The notes below the pieces were generated by a model. The model searched no databases. It saw only the letters and a program-made list of their open reading frames with translations, and was not told the origin of the DNA. Below are positions 18,417 to 27,787 of a DNA stretch of 64,000 nucleotides, piece by piece (position 1 is the stretch's first letter; the number at the start of each line of letters is the position of its first letter). Location: the NCBI GenBank assembly GCA_015057425.1, contig SVEL01000003.1, positions 158,253 to 222,252 on the forward strand. Reading direction: 5' to 3'. The position numbers were made by a program, and so were the translations under genes. Origin of the DNA: Lachnospiraceae bacterium (lineage in GTDB: Bacteria; Bacillota; Clostridia; Lachnospirales; Lachnospiraceae).

Positions 18417-18605
18417 ATGGATATAAGTTTAGATATTGCTGCTATGTCATCAGCTATGAGTTCTGCACAATTTGTTAACGAATTAGGTGCTGCAGTTCTT
18501 AGTAAGTCATTAGATGATATGCAGTCAATGGGAGCATCAATGGTTTCCATGTTAGAAAATTCAGTAACACCTAATATAGGTGGTAATATTGATATTTCCA
18601 TATAG
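18417..18605 (+). CDS. YjfB family putative motility protein
   Basis: 62 residues starting MDISLDIAAMSSAMSSAQF. The ATG at 18417 is preceded by AAGGAA; the in-frame GTG at 18411 overlaps that site and is less likely. The protein matches the YjfB_motility family of small Firmicutes proteins with a conserved MDI..., LAMSSAMSSAQ-like N-terminus and a KSLDDMQSMGASM-like middle helix. Genes of this family are often in motility regulons; biochemical function is unknown. It is a single gene, with a terminator 11 bases after its stop. Confidence 0.8.
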   Translation: MDISLDIAAMSSAMSSAQFVNELGAAVLSKSLDDMQSMGASMVSMLENSVTPNIGGNIDISI

Positions 18606-18615
18606 TTAATGCATG

Positions 18616-18645
18616 AAAGCACGTTCATTTCGGACGTGCTTTTTA
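18616..18645 (+). terminator. Terminator after YjfB-like gene
   Basis: AAAGCACGT pairs with ACGTGCTTT (18634-18642), followed by T residues. Confidence 0.85.
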
Positions 18646-18737
18646 AATATAAAAAAAGTATAAATTGAACATTGTACAAATTGCCCAAAAAGTAACACTT
18701 TATTTCGTTAAAATGAGCAATAGCATTTTTTGAACAA

Positions 18738-18762
18738 TTGCGATAGAATACTACTATCGCAA
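18738..18762. promoter_or_regulatory. Inverted repeat in front of msmX: candidate operator
   Basis: TTGCGATAG, 7 bases, CTATCGCAA: a perfect 9-bp inverted repeat 47 bases before the ATG of the sugar-importer ATPase, immediately downstream of a possible -35 box (TTGAAC at 18730). Its position suggests a transcription-factor site. It shares only the TTGCG half-word with the galactan operator candidates. Confidence 0.5.
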
Positions 18763-18808
18763 ACAACTATACATAGATAGTGTGAATTTATTTAGGAGGA
18801 TAACATTA

Positions 18809-19927
18809 ATGGCAAGTTTATCATTAAAAAATATCAGTAAAGTATATCCTAACGGTTTCGTAGCTGTTAAGGATTTCAACCTTGAAATCGAAGACAAAGA
18901 ATTCATCATCTTCGTAGGACCATCAGGTTGTGGTAAGTCAACAACACTTCGTATGATCGCAGGTCTTGAAGAAATCAGTTCAGGTGAACTTTTCATCGGT
19001 GACAAGTTAGTAAATGACGTAGAACCAAAGGATAGAGATATCGCCATGGTATTCCAGAACTACGCTCTTTATCCACATATGTCAGTATATGACAATATGG
19101 CATTCGGTCTTAAGTTAAGAAAGACACCAAAGGATCAGATTAAGAAGCAGGTATATGAAGCTGCAAGAATCCTTGACCTTGAACACTTACTTGATCGTAA
19201 GCCAAAGGCTTTATCAGGTGGTCAGAGACAGCGTGTTGCTATGGGTCGTGCTATCGTTCGTGATCCTAAGGTATTCCTTATGGACGAACCTTTATCAAAC
19301 CTTGATGCTAAGTTAAGAGTACAGATGCGTGTTGAGATTTCAAAGCTTCATCAGAGACTTGAATCAACAATTATCTACGTTACACATGACCAGACAGAAG
19401 CTATGACACTTGGTACAAGAATCGTAGTTATGAAAGACGGTCTTATCCAGCAGGTAGATACACCAATTAACTTATATAACTATCCTGTTAACCTTTTCGT
19501 TGCAGGTTTCATGGGTTCACCGGCTATGAACTTCCTTGATGCTGACGTTGTTGCAGATGGCGATAACCAGGTATCACTCGTAATCGATGAAAATATTACA
19601 ATTAAGCTTCCGGAAAATAAGGCTAAGGCTCTTATCGATGGAGATTATGTTGGTAAGAAGGTTGTTATGGGTATCCGTCCTGAAGATATCCATGATGAAG
19701 AAGTTATGATTGCAACAGGAGCAGCAGCTACTATTGAAGTAACAATCAGACTTTACGAATTACTTGGTGCAGAAGTGTTCTTATACTTCGATATTAAGAA
19801 GACAAACTGTACAGCAAGAGTTAACCCAAGAACAACAGCTAAGGTTGGCGATGTAATTAAGCTTGCTATTGATCTTAATAAGATTCATGTTTTCGATAAG
19901 GAAACAGAACAGATTATTACACACTAA
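18809..19927 (+). CDS. Sugar ABC importer ATPase, MsmX/UgpC/MalK family
   Basis: 372 residues from ATG 18809, with AGGAGGA upstream; the in-frame start at 18782 is rejected. Nucleotide-binding domain: Walker A GPSGCGKST, Q-loop FQNYALYPHMSVYDNMAFG, signature LSGGQRQR, Walker B VFLMDEPLSNLDAKLR, H-loop THDQ. The C-terminal third is the OB-fold regulatory (TOBE) region of MalK/UgpC proteins. It stands alone with no permease next to it, like MsmX of Bacillus, which energises many sugar importers. The galactan importer of this window (38.9-43.2 kb) has no ATPase, so this is its probable partner. Codon choice is restricted, suggesting high expression. Confidence 0.93.
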   Translation: MASLSLKNISKVYPNGFVAVKDFNLEIEDKEFIIFVGPSGCGKSTTLRMIAGLEEISSGELFIGDKLVNDVEPKDRDIAMVFQNYALYPHMSVYDNMAFGLKLRKTPKDQIKKQVYEAARILDLEHLLDRKPKALSGGQRQRVAMGRAIVRDPKVFLMDEPLSNLDAKLRVQMRVEISKLHQRLESTIIYVTHDQTEAMTLGTRIVVMKDGLIQQVDTPINLYNYPVNLFVAGFMGSPAMNFLDADVVADGDNQVSLVIDENITIKLPENKAKALIDGDYVGKKVVMGIRPEDIHDEEVMIATGAAATIEVTIRLYELLGAEVFLYFDIKKTNCTARVNPRTTAKVGDVIKLAIDLNKIHVFDKETEQIITH

Positions 19928-19956
19928 TCATATTTTTGAATATTATGTGAAAAGAC

Positions 19957-19997
19957 AGAGAAAATGCATAAAAAAATGCATTTTCTCTTTTTTTTTT
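19957..19997 (+). terminator. Terminator after msmX-like gene
   Basis: AGAGAAAATGCAT (19957-19969) pairs perfectly with ATGCATTTTCTCT (19976-19988), followed by a long T-run. Confidence 0.92.
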
Positions 19998-20027
19998 ATA
20001 TAAAAAATGTTAAAATAAAGATGTATG

Positions 20028-20040
20028 TGTACGATGTACA
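20028..20040. promoter_or_regulatory. Small inverted repeat before PucR-type regulator
   Basis: TGTAC-GAT-GTACA lies 21 bases before the ATG of the regulator and just after an AT-rich -10-like TAAAAT. Possible autoregulatory site. Confidence 0.3.
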
Positions 20041-20061
20041 AAGTGTGATTAAAGGAGAAGG

Positions 20062-21156
20062 ATGACTATGATATCAAATCAGATACTTCAAAATACAATA
20101 GACGGAATTACAGCAATAAGCAGAATTGACCTTGCTGTATTTGATATTGAAGGAAAAACAATTGTATCAACATTTGACGGAACAGAAGAATATGAACAGG
20201 CAGTTATTTTATTCGCTGAGTCCCTTGCAGATAATCAGGAAATGCAGGGATGCCAGTTTTTTAAAGTAAGTGAGGATAATCAGTTAGAGTATATTCTGGT
20301 AGCAAAGGGTAGCAGCAATGATGTGTATATGGTGGGTAAAATGGCATCATTCCAGATTCAGAGTTTACTCGTTGCATATAAAGAAAGATTTGACAGAGAC
20401 AACTTTATTAAGAATCTTCTTTTAGATAATCTTCTTCTTGTTGACATATACAATCGTGCAAAGAAACTTCACATTGAGGCTGAAGCAAAGAGAGTTGTGT
20501 TTATCATTGAGACGAAACACGAAAAGGATGTTAATGCCCTTGAGACAGTAAGAAATATGTTCACGGCTAAGACAAGAGATTTTATCACTGCCGTAGACGA
20601 AAAGAACATTATCATAGTACGTGAAGTTAAGCCAAACGAAACATATGATGACCTTATTAAGAATGCACATACAATTCTTGATATGCTTAATATGGAGGCA
20701 ATGTCACAGGTATATATTTCCATAGGAACTATGGTCAATGAATTAAAAGAAGTTTCAAGATCATACAAGGAAGCTAAGATGGCTCTTGATGTCGGCAAGA
20801 TTTTCTACAGCGGACAGAATGTTATGGCATACAGCAATCTTGGTATAGGCCGTATTATTTATCAGTTACCGATTCCTGTATGTAAGACATTTATCAGAGA
20901 GATATTTGACACTAAGTCCCCTGATGATTTCGATGAAGAAACTCTTTCGACAATTAATAAATTCTTCGAAAACAGTCTTAACGTATCAGAAACTTCAAGA
21001 CAGTTATACATTCACAGAAATACACTTGTATACAGACTTGATAAGCTTGAAAAAAGTACAGGACTTGATATCAGACAGTTTGATGATGCAATAACCTTTA
21101 AGATTGCACTTATGGTTGTCAAGTATATGAAATATATGGAAACACTTGATTATTAA
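20062..21156 (+). CDS. PucR/CdaR-type transcriptional regulator
   Basis: 364 residues. The C-terminal 60 residues (NVSETSRQLYIHRNTLVYRLDKLEKSTGLD) are the helix-turn-helix typical of PucR and of the sugar-diacid regulator CdaR. The middle resembles the GGDEF-like domain of these regulators, and the N-terminal 120 residues a putative sensory domain (AVFDIEGKTIVSTF). The inducer is unknown. It sits directly after the MsmX-type ATPase gene but has its own leader after a terminator. Two starts are possible, 20062 and 20068 (MTMIS); AAAGGAGAAGG serves either. Confidence 0.8.
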   Translation: MTMISNQILQNTIDGITAISRIDLAVFDIEGKTIVSTFDGTEEYEQAVILFAESLADNQEMQGCQFFKVSEDNQLEYILVAKGSSNDVYMVGKMASFQIQSLLVAYKERFDRDNFIKNLLLDNLLLVDIYNRAKKLHIEAEAKRVVFIIETKHEKDVNALETVRNMFTAKTRDFITAVDEKNIIIVREVKPNETYDDLIKNAHTILDMLNMEAMSQVYISIGTMVNELKEVSRSYKEAKMALDVGKIFYSGQNVMAYSNLGIGRIIYQLPIPVCKTFIREIFDTKSPDDFDEETLSTINKFFENSLNVSETSRQLYIHRNTLVYRLDKLEKSTGLDIRQFDDAITFKIALMVVKYMKYMETLDY

Positions 21157-21225
21157 TATGGACTTTGTTAACATACCATAGGAAGCTAAATAGTTAATAG
21201 TGCATTTGCACGGATAGGAAATGAA

Positions 21226-21912
21226 ATGATAGTTTTAGAGAATGTTAGTAAATCATATGCCGAAGGATTTCCGGCATTAAATGATATAAATCTTCACATT
21301 AAAAAAGGTGAATTTGTATTTATCGTAGGTGACAGTGGTGCAGGTAAGTCTACACTTATGAAAATAATTATGAAAGAACTTGACCCTACAGAAGGAAAGG
21401 TTTTCATTAACGGAAAATTCACCAACAATTTAAGAAGATCAAAGATTCCGCAGCTCAGAAGAGAAATGGGAGTTGTATTTCAGGATTTCAGACTTTTGAA
21501 GGATAGAAATATATATGATAACGTTGCTTTTGCGCTTAAGGTTATGCAGGAACCGTCGAGAGTTATAAAGAAGAAAGTACCGGCAATGCTTGCACTTGTA
21601 GGTTTGGCAGAAAAGTATCGTTCATATCCGACTGAGCTTTCAGGCGGTGAACAGCAGAGAGTTGCTCTTGCAAGAGCACTTGTTAACAATCCGCCGATTC
21701 TTTTGGCAGATGAGCCTACCGGAAATCTTGATGCCAAGAATTCATGGGAAATCATGAAACTTTTAGAAGAGATTAACAGACGAGGTACAACAGTAGTTGT
21801 TGTTACACACAGTCAGGAAATAGTAAATGCCCTTGATAAACGAGTTATTACCATTAGCAAGGGAATGATAGTAAGCGACGAAAAAGGCGGATATAAATAT
21901 GAGGATAAGTAG
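21226..21912 (+). CDS. ftsE: Cell-division ATP-binding protein FtsE
   Basis: 228 residues, the usual length. Walker A VGDSGAGKST, signature LSGGEQQRVALARAL, Walker B ILLADEPTGNLD. FtsE with FtsX forms a type VII ABC complex at the septum and controls a peptidoglycan hydrolase. The stop overlaps the ftsX start by 14 bases. The gene encoding the hydrolase activator follows ftsX, which confirms the assignment. Confidence 0.97.
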   Translation: MIVLENVSKSYAEGFPALNDINLHIKKGEFVFIVGDSGAGKSTLMKIIMKELDPTEGKVFINGKFTNNLRRSKIPQLRREMGVVFQDFRLLKDRNIYDNVAFALKVMQEPSRVIKKKVPAMLALVGLAEKYRSYPTELSGGEQQRVALARALVNNPPILLADEPTGNLDAKNSWEIMKLLEEINRRGTTVVVVTHSQEIVNALDKRVITISKGMIVSDEKGGYKYEDK

Positions 21913-22810
21913 TTTATTTTATTGCCTTGGACAAGGCCTTAAAAATATAAAAAGAAATAAATTGTTTTCACTGGCATCCATTAGTACTATTGCAGCATGT
22001 ATTTTCCTTATAGGAATATTTTATTCTATACTTATTAATTTTCAGCATATGATTAGTAAGGCGGAAGAACAGCTTAGTATTACAGTGTTCTTTGATGAAG
22101 GAACAGATGAAGCTGCCATTGAAGAGATTGGCAATCAGATAAAAAAGAGAGTGGAAGTTGAAAGACTTGAATATACTTCTGCTGAGCAGGCTTGGGAGAA
22201 TTTTAAGAATTCATACTTTACGGAAGAAAATATGGATTTGGCAGAAGGATTTGCTGATGATAATCCTTTGGCAAATTCTGCATCATATGAGATTTTTATC
22301 AATGACATAGCAATGCATGACAGCCTGGTGTCGTATCTTGAAAATCTGGAAGGCATCAGAAAAGTAAATGCGGCAAAAACAGTAGCAGATACAGTAGGCG
22401 ATTTCGGTACGTTGGCCGGAGTTGTTTCATTGGCTATTATAGCAGTATTATTTGCGGTAGGTGTATTCCTTATAAGCAATACGGTTATGATTGGTATATC
22501 CGTGCGTAAGGAAGAAATCGGAATTATGAAATTAATCGGCGCAACTGATTTATTTGTTCGTCTGCCATTCCTTGTAGAAGGTGTTATAATCGGTCTTGTA
22601 GGAGCATCTATACCACTTGCAGCCATATATTTCATATATGAAAACATTGATAAGTATTTAATCAGTGAATTCCAGTCACTGACCACATATGTAGAGTTAT
22701 TATCAACAAATGAGATATTCAGAGTACTTATACCGGTATCATTGTTTATCGGTGCGGGAATCGGATTTATCGGAAGTATGATTACAGTAAGAAAACATTT
22801 AAGAGTTTAG
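21899..22810 (+). CDS. ftsX: Permease-like cell-division protein FtsX
   Basis: 303 residues with four membrane segments: one near the N-terminus (about 22-45), then an extracellular domain (about 48-165), then three more (about 170-195, 222-245, 270-295). Segments RNKLFSLASISTIAACIFLIG and SVRKEEIGIMKLIGATDLFVRLPFLVEG are characteristic. The extracellular loop should contact the coiled coil of the EnvC-like protein encoded next. Confidence 0.96.
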   Translation: MRISSLFYCLGQGLKNIKRNKLFSLASISTIAACIFLIGIFYSILINFQHMISKAEEQLSITVFFDEGTDEAAIEEIGNQIKKRVEVERLEYTSAEQAWENFKNSYFTEENMDLAEGFADDNPLANSASYEIFINDIAMHDSLVSYLENLEGIRKVNAAKTVADTVGDFGTLAGVVSLAIIAVLFAVGVFLISNTVMIGISVRKEEIGIMKLIGATDLFVRLPFLVEGVIIGLVGASIPLAAIYFIYENIDKYLISEFQSLTTYVELLSTNEIFRVLIPVSLFIGAGIGFIGSMITVRKHLRV

Positions 22811-22848
22811 TTACAAAGGTGTTCTGAAAGTACGGAAAGGGTGAAATT

Positions 22849-24066
22849 TTGAAGAACGTAAAGCTGATTTCAAAAATCTTAATAACAGTCTTAATTGCTA
22901 CATCAGTTGCAATTCCTACATCTCAGATAACTTATGTATCGGCAGATACAGCCAGTGATCTTGAAGATGAAAAGAAGAAGCAGGAAGAAATGGAAGCAGA
23001 GCTTAAAAACACTGAGAAGTTTCTTAGCAGCTTAAAGAATAAGCTTAATAATGCCGAAGAGTATATCAAGGAACTTGATACACAGATGGGTAAGCTTACT
23101 GATAACATATATAGTCTTGAAGAAAAGGCGGAAGTTAAGAAGGTTGAGATTGAAACAACCAAGGCGCAGCTTCAGCGTGCAGAGGAAGAAATTCTTAAGC
23201 GTTATGAAGATATGAAACTTAGAATTCAATATATGTATGAAAACGGTAATACAGAAATCTTTCTTCTGTTTGCATCATCAGGAAGTGTTACGGAGTTTCT
23301 TAACAAAGCCGAGTACATTAATAAAATCACAGAGTATGACAGAAAGATGCTTGATGAACTTAGAGCAGCAAAAGATGATGTTATCCTCATAAAGGAAACT
23401 CTCGAAGCCGAACTTGTTGAGCTTGAAGATACTCTCGCAGAAGTTAGTGAAGAACTTGCAGCCGTTGAAGTGCTTGCGGCAGCAAAGCATAAAGAGCTTA
23501 ATCTTTACGAAGACGGTATAGCTGAAACAAAGGATGAAATAAAAGCTCTTGAGGAAGAGATTAAGGCTCAGGAAGAATTGGTTAAAGAACTTGAGAGAAT
23601 AGAGGAAGAACGTAAGAAACAGGAAGCTTTGGGAAACCTTAAGGTTACTTACGATGGCGGACAGTTAATATGGCCGCTTCCGGGATACTCAAGAATATCA
23701 TCAAAGTTTGGACCGAGAACACATCCTGTTACAGGTGAAAAACAGTCACAGCACAATGGTATTGATATACCGGCACCAACAGGAACAAAGATACAGGCTT
23801 GCTACGATGGAGTTGTTGCATGGTCAGGCTATCACAAAACAGCCGGTAACTGGGTAGGCATAGATCACGGAAACGGACTTTATACTATATATATGCATAT
23901 GTCTAAGAGACTTGTGTCAGAGGGTGATAAAGTAAAAAAAGGTGATATAATAGGAAAGGTCGGTTCTACCGGAAGAAGTACAGGACCACACTTACATCTT
24001 GGTGTACGACTTAACGGAAAGTATTATGATCCGACGACGTATGTAAATCCATTAATTACATCATAA
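22849..24066 (+). CDS. EnvC/PcsB-like murein hydrolase activator or M23 endopeptidase
   Basis: 405 residues beginning at a TTG codon (22849) after GGAAAGGGTG; no ATG fits the signal peptide. A Sec signal peptide (about 1-32) is followed by a long coiled coil (about 33-270, Glu/Lys/Leu heptads) and an M23 LytM domain (about 280-400). The zinc-binding pattern is visible: His and Asp in SQHNGIDIPAP and HxH in PHLHLGVRL, so the enzyme may itself be catalytic, unlike E. coli EnvC. Its position after ftsEX argues that FtsEX controls it through the coiled coil during cell separation. Confidence 0.92.
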   Translation: MKNVKLISKILITVLIATSVAIPTSQITYVSADTASDLEDEKKKQEEMEAELKNTEKFLSSLKNKLNNAEEYIKELDTQMGKLTDNIYSLEEKAEVKKVEIETTKAQLQRAEEEILKRYEDMKLRIQYMYENGNTEIFLLFASSGSVTEFLNKAEYINKITEYDRKMLDELRAAKDDVILIKETLEAELVELEDTLAEVSEELAAVEVLAAAKHKELNLYEDGIAETKDEIKALEEEIKAQEELVKELERIEEERKKQEALGNLKVTYDGGQLIWPLPGYSRISSKFGPRTHPVTGEKQSQHNGIDIPAPTGTKIQACYDGVVAWSGYHKTAGNWVGIDHGNGLYTIYMHMSKRLVSEGDKVKKGDIIGKVGSTGRSTGPHLHLGVRLNGKYYDPTTYVNPLITS

Positions 24067-24071
24067 ATCAC

Positions 24072-24104
24072 AGGGCTTTTGCAAAGATAATTTGTGAAAG
24101 CCCT
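24072..24104 (+). terminator. Hairpin after the EnvC-like gene
   Basis: AGGGCTTT pairs with AAAGCCCT across a 17-base loop, but only TATGTTG follows, so it is a weak terminator or a processing/stability element between envC-like and ctpA-like genes. Confidence 0.4.
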
Positions 24105-24187
24105 TATGTTGCATAATAAGGAAATTTAGATTATGTGAAAGTAACGTTTTAGAATAAAATTTAGTATATAGACAGAATGGAGTAAAA

Positions 24188-25495
24188 ATGGAAGAAAATA
24201 AAGAAAATATCAGTGAAATGGAAATTCTTGCGGAGGAGAATGCGAAAAATATATGTATAGAAAAATCTCAGAAGAAAAGTGACGGATTTCCAACATATCT
24301 TGCCGGTGTGCTTACAGGTGTGACTTTAATAGTAGCGATTGTATTTGGCGTTAATATGTATAAGTTTTTCAACGGTTCAAATGAGTACAATCCTACAGGC
24401 TCGGGCGGAAGTGTAGGAGACGAACTTGACTTTGAAAGTATAGTTAATAAAGAAGGATTACTTCTTGAGTTGCTGGACCGTTACTACTATTATGATGTGG
24501 ATGTAGATAAGTTGGAAGAATCTATATTTGATTCAATTCTTTTGGCGACAGGAGACAAATACGCTGCATACTATACACCTGAAGAGTACAAAGAAATGTT
24601 AGAAGCAGAAAAAGGTGAGTATTGCGGTATAGGTGTTGCAGTTCAACAAAATATGGAAACAATGGAAATAGTAGCAATTCAGCCATATGAAAATGCACCG
24701 GGTGCCAAGGCAGGTATGAAACCGGGTGATATCTTTATCGCAGTTGACGGCCGTGATATCCGAGGAATGGAATTGGATGCAGCAGTTGCCCTTATAAAAG
24801 GTGAAGAAGGGACCGAAGTTAAGGTGACAGTGCTTAGAGACGGCGAAGAGATAGAATTGACTATGGTTAGGGAAATTATTGAGATAGAAACTGTTGATTA
24901 CGAAATGATAGAAGACGTATTATACGTATATATTGATTCATTTGAAGAAAAAACTCCGGGTCAGTTCAAAAAAGCCATTGAATTCGGTAAAGAAAACAAT
25001 ATGACAGGGATTATCTTTGATCTTAGAAGTAATCCCGGCGGTTTGCTGCCAAGTGTAGTAAGTATGCTTGATATGCTTATAGATGATGGTCTTCTTGTAT
25101 ATGTTGAAGATAAAAACGGAAACAGAGCTGACTATCGTACAGAAGATGAAGAGTCAGTAAACCTTCCTATGGTGTGCCTTGTAAATCAGTACAGTGCCAG
25201 CGGAGCGGAATTGTTTTCAGGAACATTACAGGATTATGGTCTCGCTAAAGTTGTAGGAGTTACAACTTACGGAAAGGGAGTTGTTCAGACTCTCAGACCA
25301 TTAACAGACGGTAGCGCCCTTAAGTTTACAACTTATAAGTATTTTACAGGTGGCGGAAGTGACATAGACGGCAAAGGCGTTGTGCCTGATGTAGAAGTTC
25401 CGTTAAATGAAGATGCTGTAGTAGACGGTTACGTAGTAAGGGAAAAAGACGACCAGTATAAAGCAGCTTGGGATACACTTAAAGAGATGAAATAA
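24188..25495 (+). CDS. S41 family carboxyl-terminal processing protease
   Basis: 435 residues: cytoplasmic N-terminus, one membrane segment (about 36-58), PDZ domain (about 130-205; GIGVAVQQN and APGAKAGMKPGDIFIAVDG), and S41 protease domain (about 215-400) with catalytic Ser in NQYSASGAELFSG and Lys in TYGKGVVQT. The Gly in SASGAE replaces the more usual Ala/Ser but the Ser/Lys dyad is intact. It processes or degrades extracytoplasmic proteins. Homologues commonly follow ftsEX-envC in Clostridia, so it may tune the hydrolase system. Confidence 0.93.
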   Translation: MEENKENISEMEILAEENAKNICIEKSQKKSDGFPTYLAGVLTGVTLIVAIVFGVNMYKFFNGSNEYNPTGSGGSVGDELDFESIVNKEGLLLELLDRYYYYDVDVDKLEESIFDSILLATGDKYAAYYTPEEYKEMLEAEKGEYCGIGVAVQQNMETMEIVAIQPYENAPGAKAGMKPGDIFIAVDGRDIRGMELDAAVALIKGEEGTEVKVTVLRDGEEIELTMVREIIEIETVDYEMIEDVLYVYIDSFEEKTPGQFKKAIEFGKENNMTGIIFDLRSNPGGLLPSVVSMLDMLIDDGLLVYVEDKNGNRADYRTEDEESVNLPMVCLVNQYSASGAELFSGTLQDYGLAKVVGVTTYGKGVVQTLRPLTDGSALKFTTYKYFTGGGSDIDGKGVVPDVEVPLNEDAVVDGYVVREKDDQYKAAWDTLKEMK

Positions 25496-25670
25496 ATTTT
25501 AGGTGCATCACTCAGACATGCTCACGGACACACAAGTATGCTCGTCGATTAACGAAAAATTAGCTAGTGTTTTCTTAAATGATATAGCGCAGTCCGGATT
25601 GGACGTAAAAAACATAACAGTAAAATTTTGGAAAAAATGTAATTTATGGCTATACTTTTTTTGAATATAT

Positions 25671-25695
25671 GATATAATTAAAAGAACAAGTGTTC
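25671..25695 (+). promoter_or_regulatory. uvrB promoter with LexA (SOS) box
   Basis: An extended -10 (TGATATAAT; TATAAT at 25673-25678) is followed 5 bases later by GAAC-AAGT-GTTC (25684-25695). The Gram-positive SOS consensus is CGAACRNRYGTTYC; the core and all four R/N/R/Y centre positions match, only the outer bases differ. LexA bound here would cover the transcription start of uvrB. Confidence 0.75.
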
Positions 25696-25716
25696 GAGTT
25701 AAAAGGAGGTTTTACC

Positions 25717-27693
25717 GTGGATAAGTTCATTTTACATTCTGAATATAAGCCGACAGGCGACCAGCCTCAGGCTATTGAAAAACTTGTTGAAGGCTTTAAA
25801 GAAGGTAATCAGTTTCAGACTTTGCTTGGTGTAACAGGTTCCGGTAAGACCTTTACTATGGCCAATGTTATAGAAAAGCTTAATAAACCGACTCTTATTA
25901 TAGCTCATAATAAGACTCTTGCGGCACAGCTTTATGGTGAGTTTAAGGAATTCTTTCCTGAGAACGCAGTTGAGTATTTTGTGTCCTACTATGATTATTA
26001 TCAGCCGGAAGCTTATGTACCTTCTACAGATACGTATATTGAAAAGGATTCGGCTATTAATGAAGAGATAGATAAGCTGCGTCATTCAGCTACGGCAGCT
26101 CTTTCAGAGCGAAAGGATGTAATAATTGTATCCAGTGTTTCGTGCATATATGGACTCGGAAGCCCTATTGATTATAAAGAAATGGTAGTTTCTTTAAGAC
26201 CGGGGATGATAAAGGATAGGGATGATGTTATCAGAAAGCTTGTGGATATGCAGTATACCCGCAATGAAATGGATTTTCACAGAGGAACATTTCGTGTAAG
26301 AGGCGATGTGGTTGAGATATTTCCTGCAAATTCAAGCGACAGAGCAGTGAGAGTCGAATTCTTCGGAGATGAAGTGGATAGAATTACTGAGATAGATACC
26401 CTTACGGGAGAGATTAAGAGCAGGCTTGAACATGTGGCTATATTTCCGGCGTCCCATTATGTAATTCCGCCGGAGAAAATGATGACAGCTACCGAGAACA
26501 TTGAAGCTGAGATGAAGGAAAGAGTTACATTTTTTAAGAGCAATGATAAACTCTTAGAGGCTCAGAGAATTCATGAGAGAACAAGTTTTGACATTGAGAT
26601 GATGAGAGAAACCGGATTTTGTTCCGGCATAGAAAATTATTCGAGACATTTAGCGGGATTAGAACCGGGGTCTACACCACATACACTTATGGATTATTTT
26701 CCTGATGAGTTTCTTATAATTGTTGATGAATCGCATATTACAGTGCCTCAGGTAAGGGGTATGTATGCAGGAGACCGTTCAAGGAAGACTACTTTGGTTG
26801 ATTATGGGTTCCGTCTGCCATCGGCACTTGATAACCGACCTCTTAATTTTGAGGAATTTGAAAGTAAAATTGATCAGATGATGTTTGTGTCAGCTACTCC
26901 TAATGAGTACGAAGCTGCACATGAACTGCTTCGGGCAGAGCAGATTATCAGGCCTACAGGACTTCTTGATCCAAAGGTAGAGGTAAGGCCTGTGGCAGGA
27001 CAGATAGATGACCTTATAAGTGAGATTAATAAAACTACTGCTGCAGGTGATAAGGTTATGGTTACAACGCTTACAAAGAGAATGGCAGAAGACCTTACTG
27101 AATATATGAAGGAAGTGGGCATACGTGTGCGATATCTTCATTCAGATATAGATACGTTGGAGCGAACAGAGATTATCAGAGATATGCGTTTGGATGTATT
27201 TGATGTTCTTGTTGGTATTAATCTTCTGAGAGAAGGTTTGGATATACCGGAGATATCCTTAGTTGCCATACTTGATGCAGATAAAGAAGGTTTTCTGCGT
27301 TCAGAGACTTCTCTTATACAGACTATCGGACGTGCTGCCAGAAATTCAGAAGGCAGAGTTCTTATGTATGCTGATATGATGACGGATTCTATGAAGAAAG
27401 CCATAGGAGAGACGGAGCGAAGAAGAAGTATACAGGAACAGTATAATAAAGAAAACGGAATTACTCCTACAACTATAAAGAAAGCTGTAAGAGAACTTAT
27501 AAGTATTACTAAGGAAGCTGAAAAGGCTACGCGCACCATTGAAAAAGATCCTGAGTCTATGAACAGAAAAGAATTAAGTAAGCTTCTTGACAAGTTGGAG
27601 AAGCAGATGAGAAGAGCTGCAGCAGACTTAGATTTTGAGACAGCAGCGGAGCTTCGTGACAGGATGATAGAATTAAAGAAGCAGATGCAGTAA
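25717..27693 (+). CDS. uvrB: Excinuclease ABC subunit B
   Basis: 658 residues from the GTG at 25717, with a strong AAGGAGGT 6 bases before it. The in-frame GTG at 25690 lies inside the SOS box and is rejected. Walker [11 protein letters not shown], the DNA-wedging beta-hairpin [12 protein letters not shown], helicase motifs DESH and [13 protein letters not shown], and the C-terminal UvrC-binding UVR motif ([13 protein letters not shown]) are present. It verifies DNA damage with UvrA and recruits UvrC. uvrA follows by 94 bases. Confidence 0.98.
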   Translation: MDKFILHSEYKPTGDQPQAIEKLVEGFKEGNQFQTLLGVTGSGKTFTMANVIEKLNKPTLIIAHNKTLAAQLYGEFKEFFPENAVEYFVSYYDYYQPEAYVPSTDTYIEKDSAINEEIDKLRHSATAALSERKDVIIVSSVSCIYGLGSPIDYKEMVVSLRPGMIKDRDDVIRKLVDMQYTRNEMDFHRGTFRVRGDVVEIFPANSSDRAVRVEFFGDEVDRITEIDTLTGEIKSRLEHVAIFPASHYVIPPEKMMTATENIEAEMKERVTFFKSNDKLLEAQRIHERTSFDIEMMRETGFCSGIENYSRHLAGLEPGSTPHTLMDYFPDEFLIIVDESHITVPQVRGMYAGDRSRKTTLVDYGFRLPSALDNRPLNFEEFESKIDQMMFVSATPNEYEAAHELLRAEQIIRPTGLLDPKVEVRPVAGQIDDLISEINKTTAAGDKVMVTTLTKRMAEDLTEYMKEVGIRVRYLHSDIDTLERTEIIRDMRLDVFDVLVGINLLREGLDIPEISLVAILDADKEGFLRSETSLIQTIGRAARNSEGRVLMYADMMTDSMKKAIGETERRRSIQEQYNKENGITPTTIKKAVRELISITKEAEKATRTIEKDPESMNRKELSKLLDKLEKQMRRAAADLDFETAAELRDRMIELKKQMQ

Positions 27694-27787
27694 AGGATAT
27701 GGAGTATAAGGATTAAGCTTACTATATAGTCCATATGAAATGTGCTTTGGGAGAAATATACTTCGGAAGAAATGGAGAATAGTTAAA

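Noticed and set aside
25690..25716. Upstream GTG start for uvrB
   Set aside because: It falls inside the LexA box and before the strong AAGGAGGT site; 25717 is the proper start.
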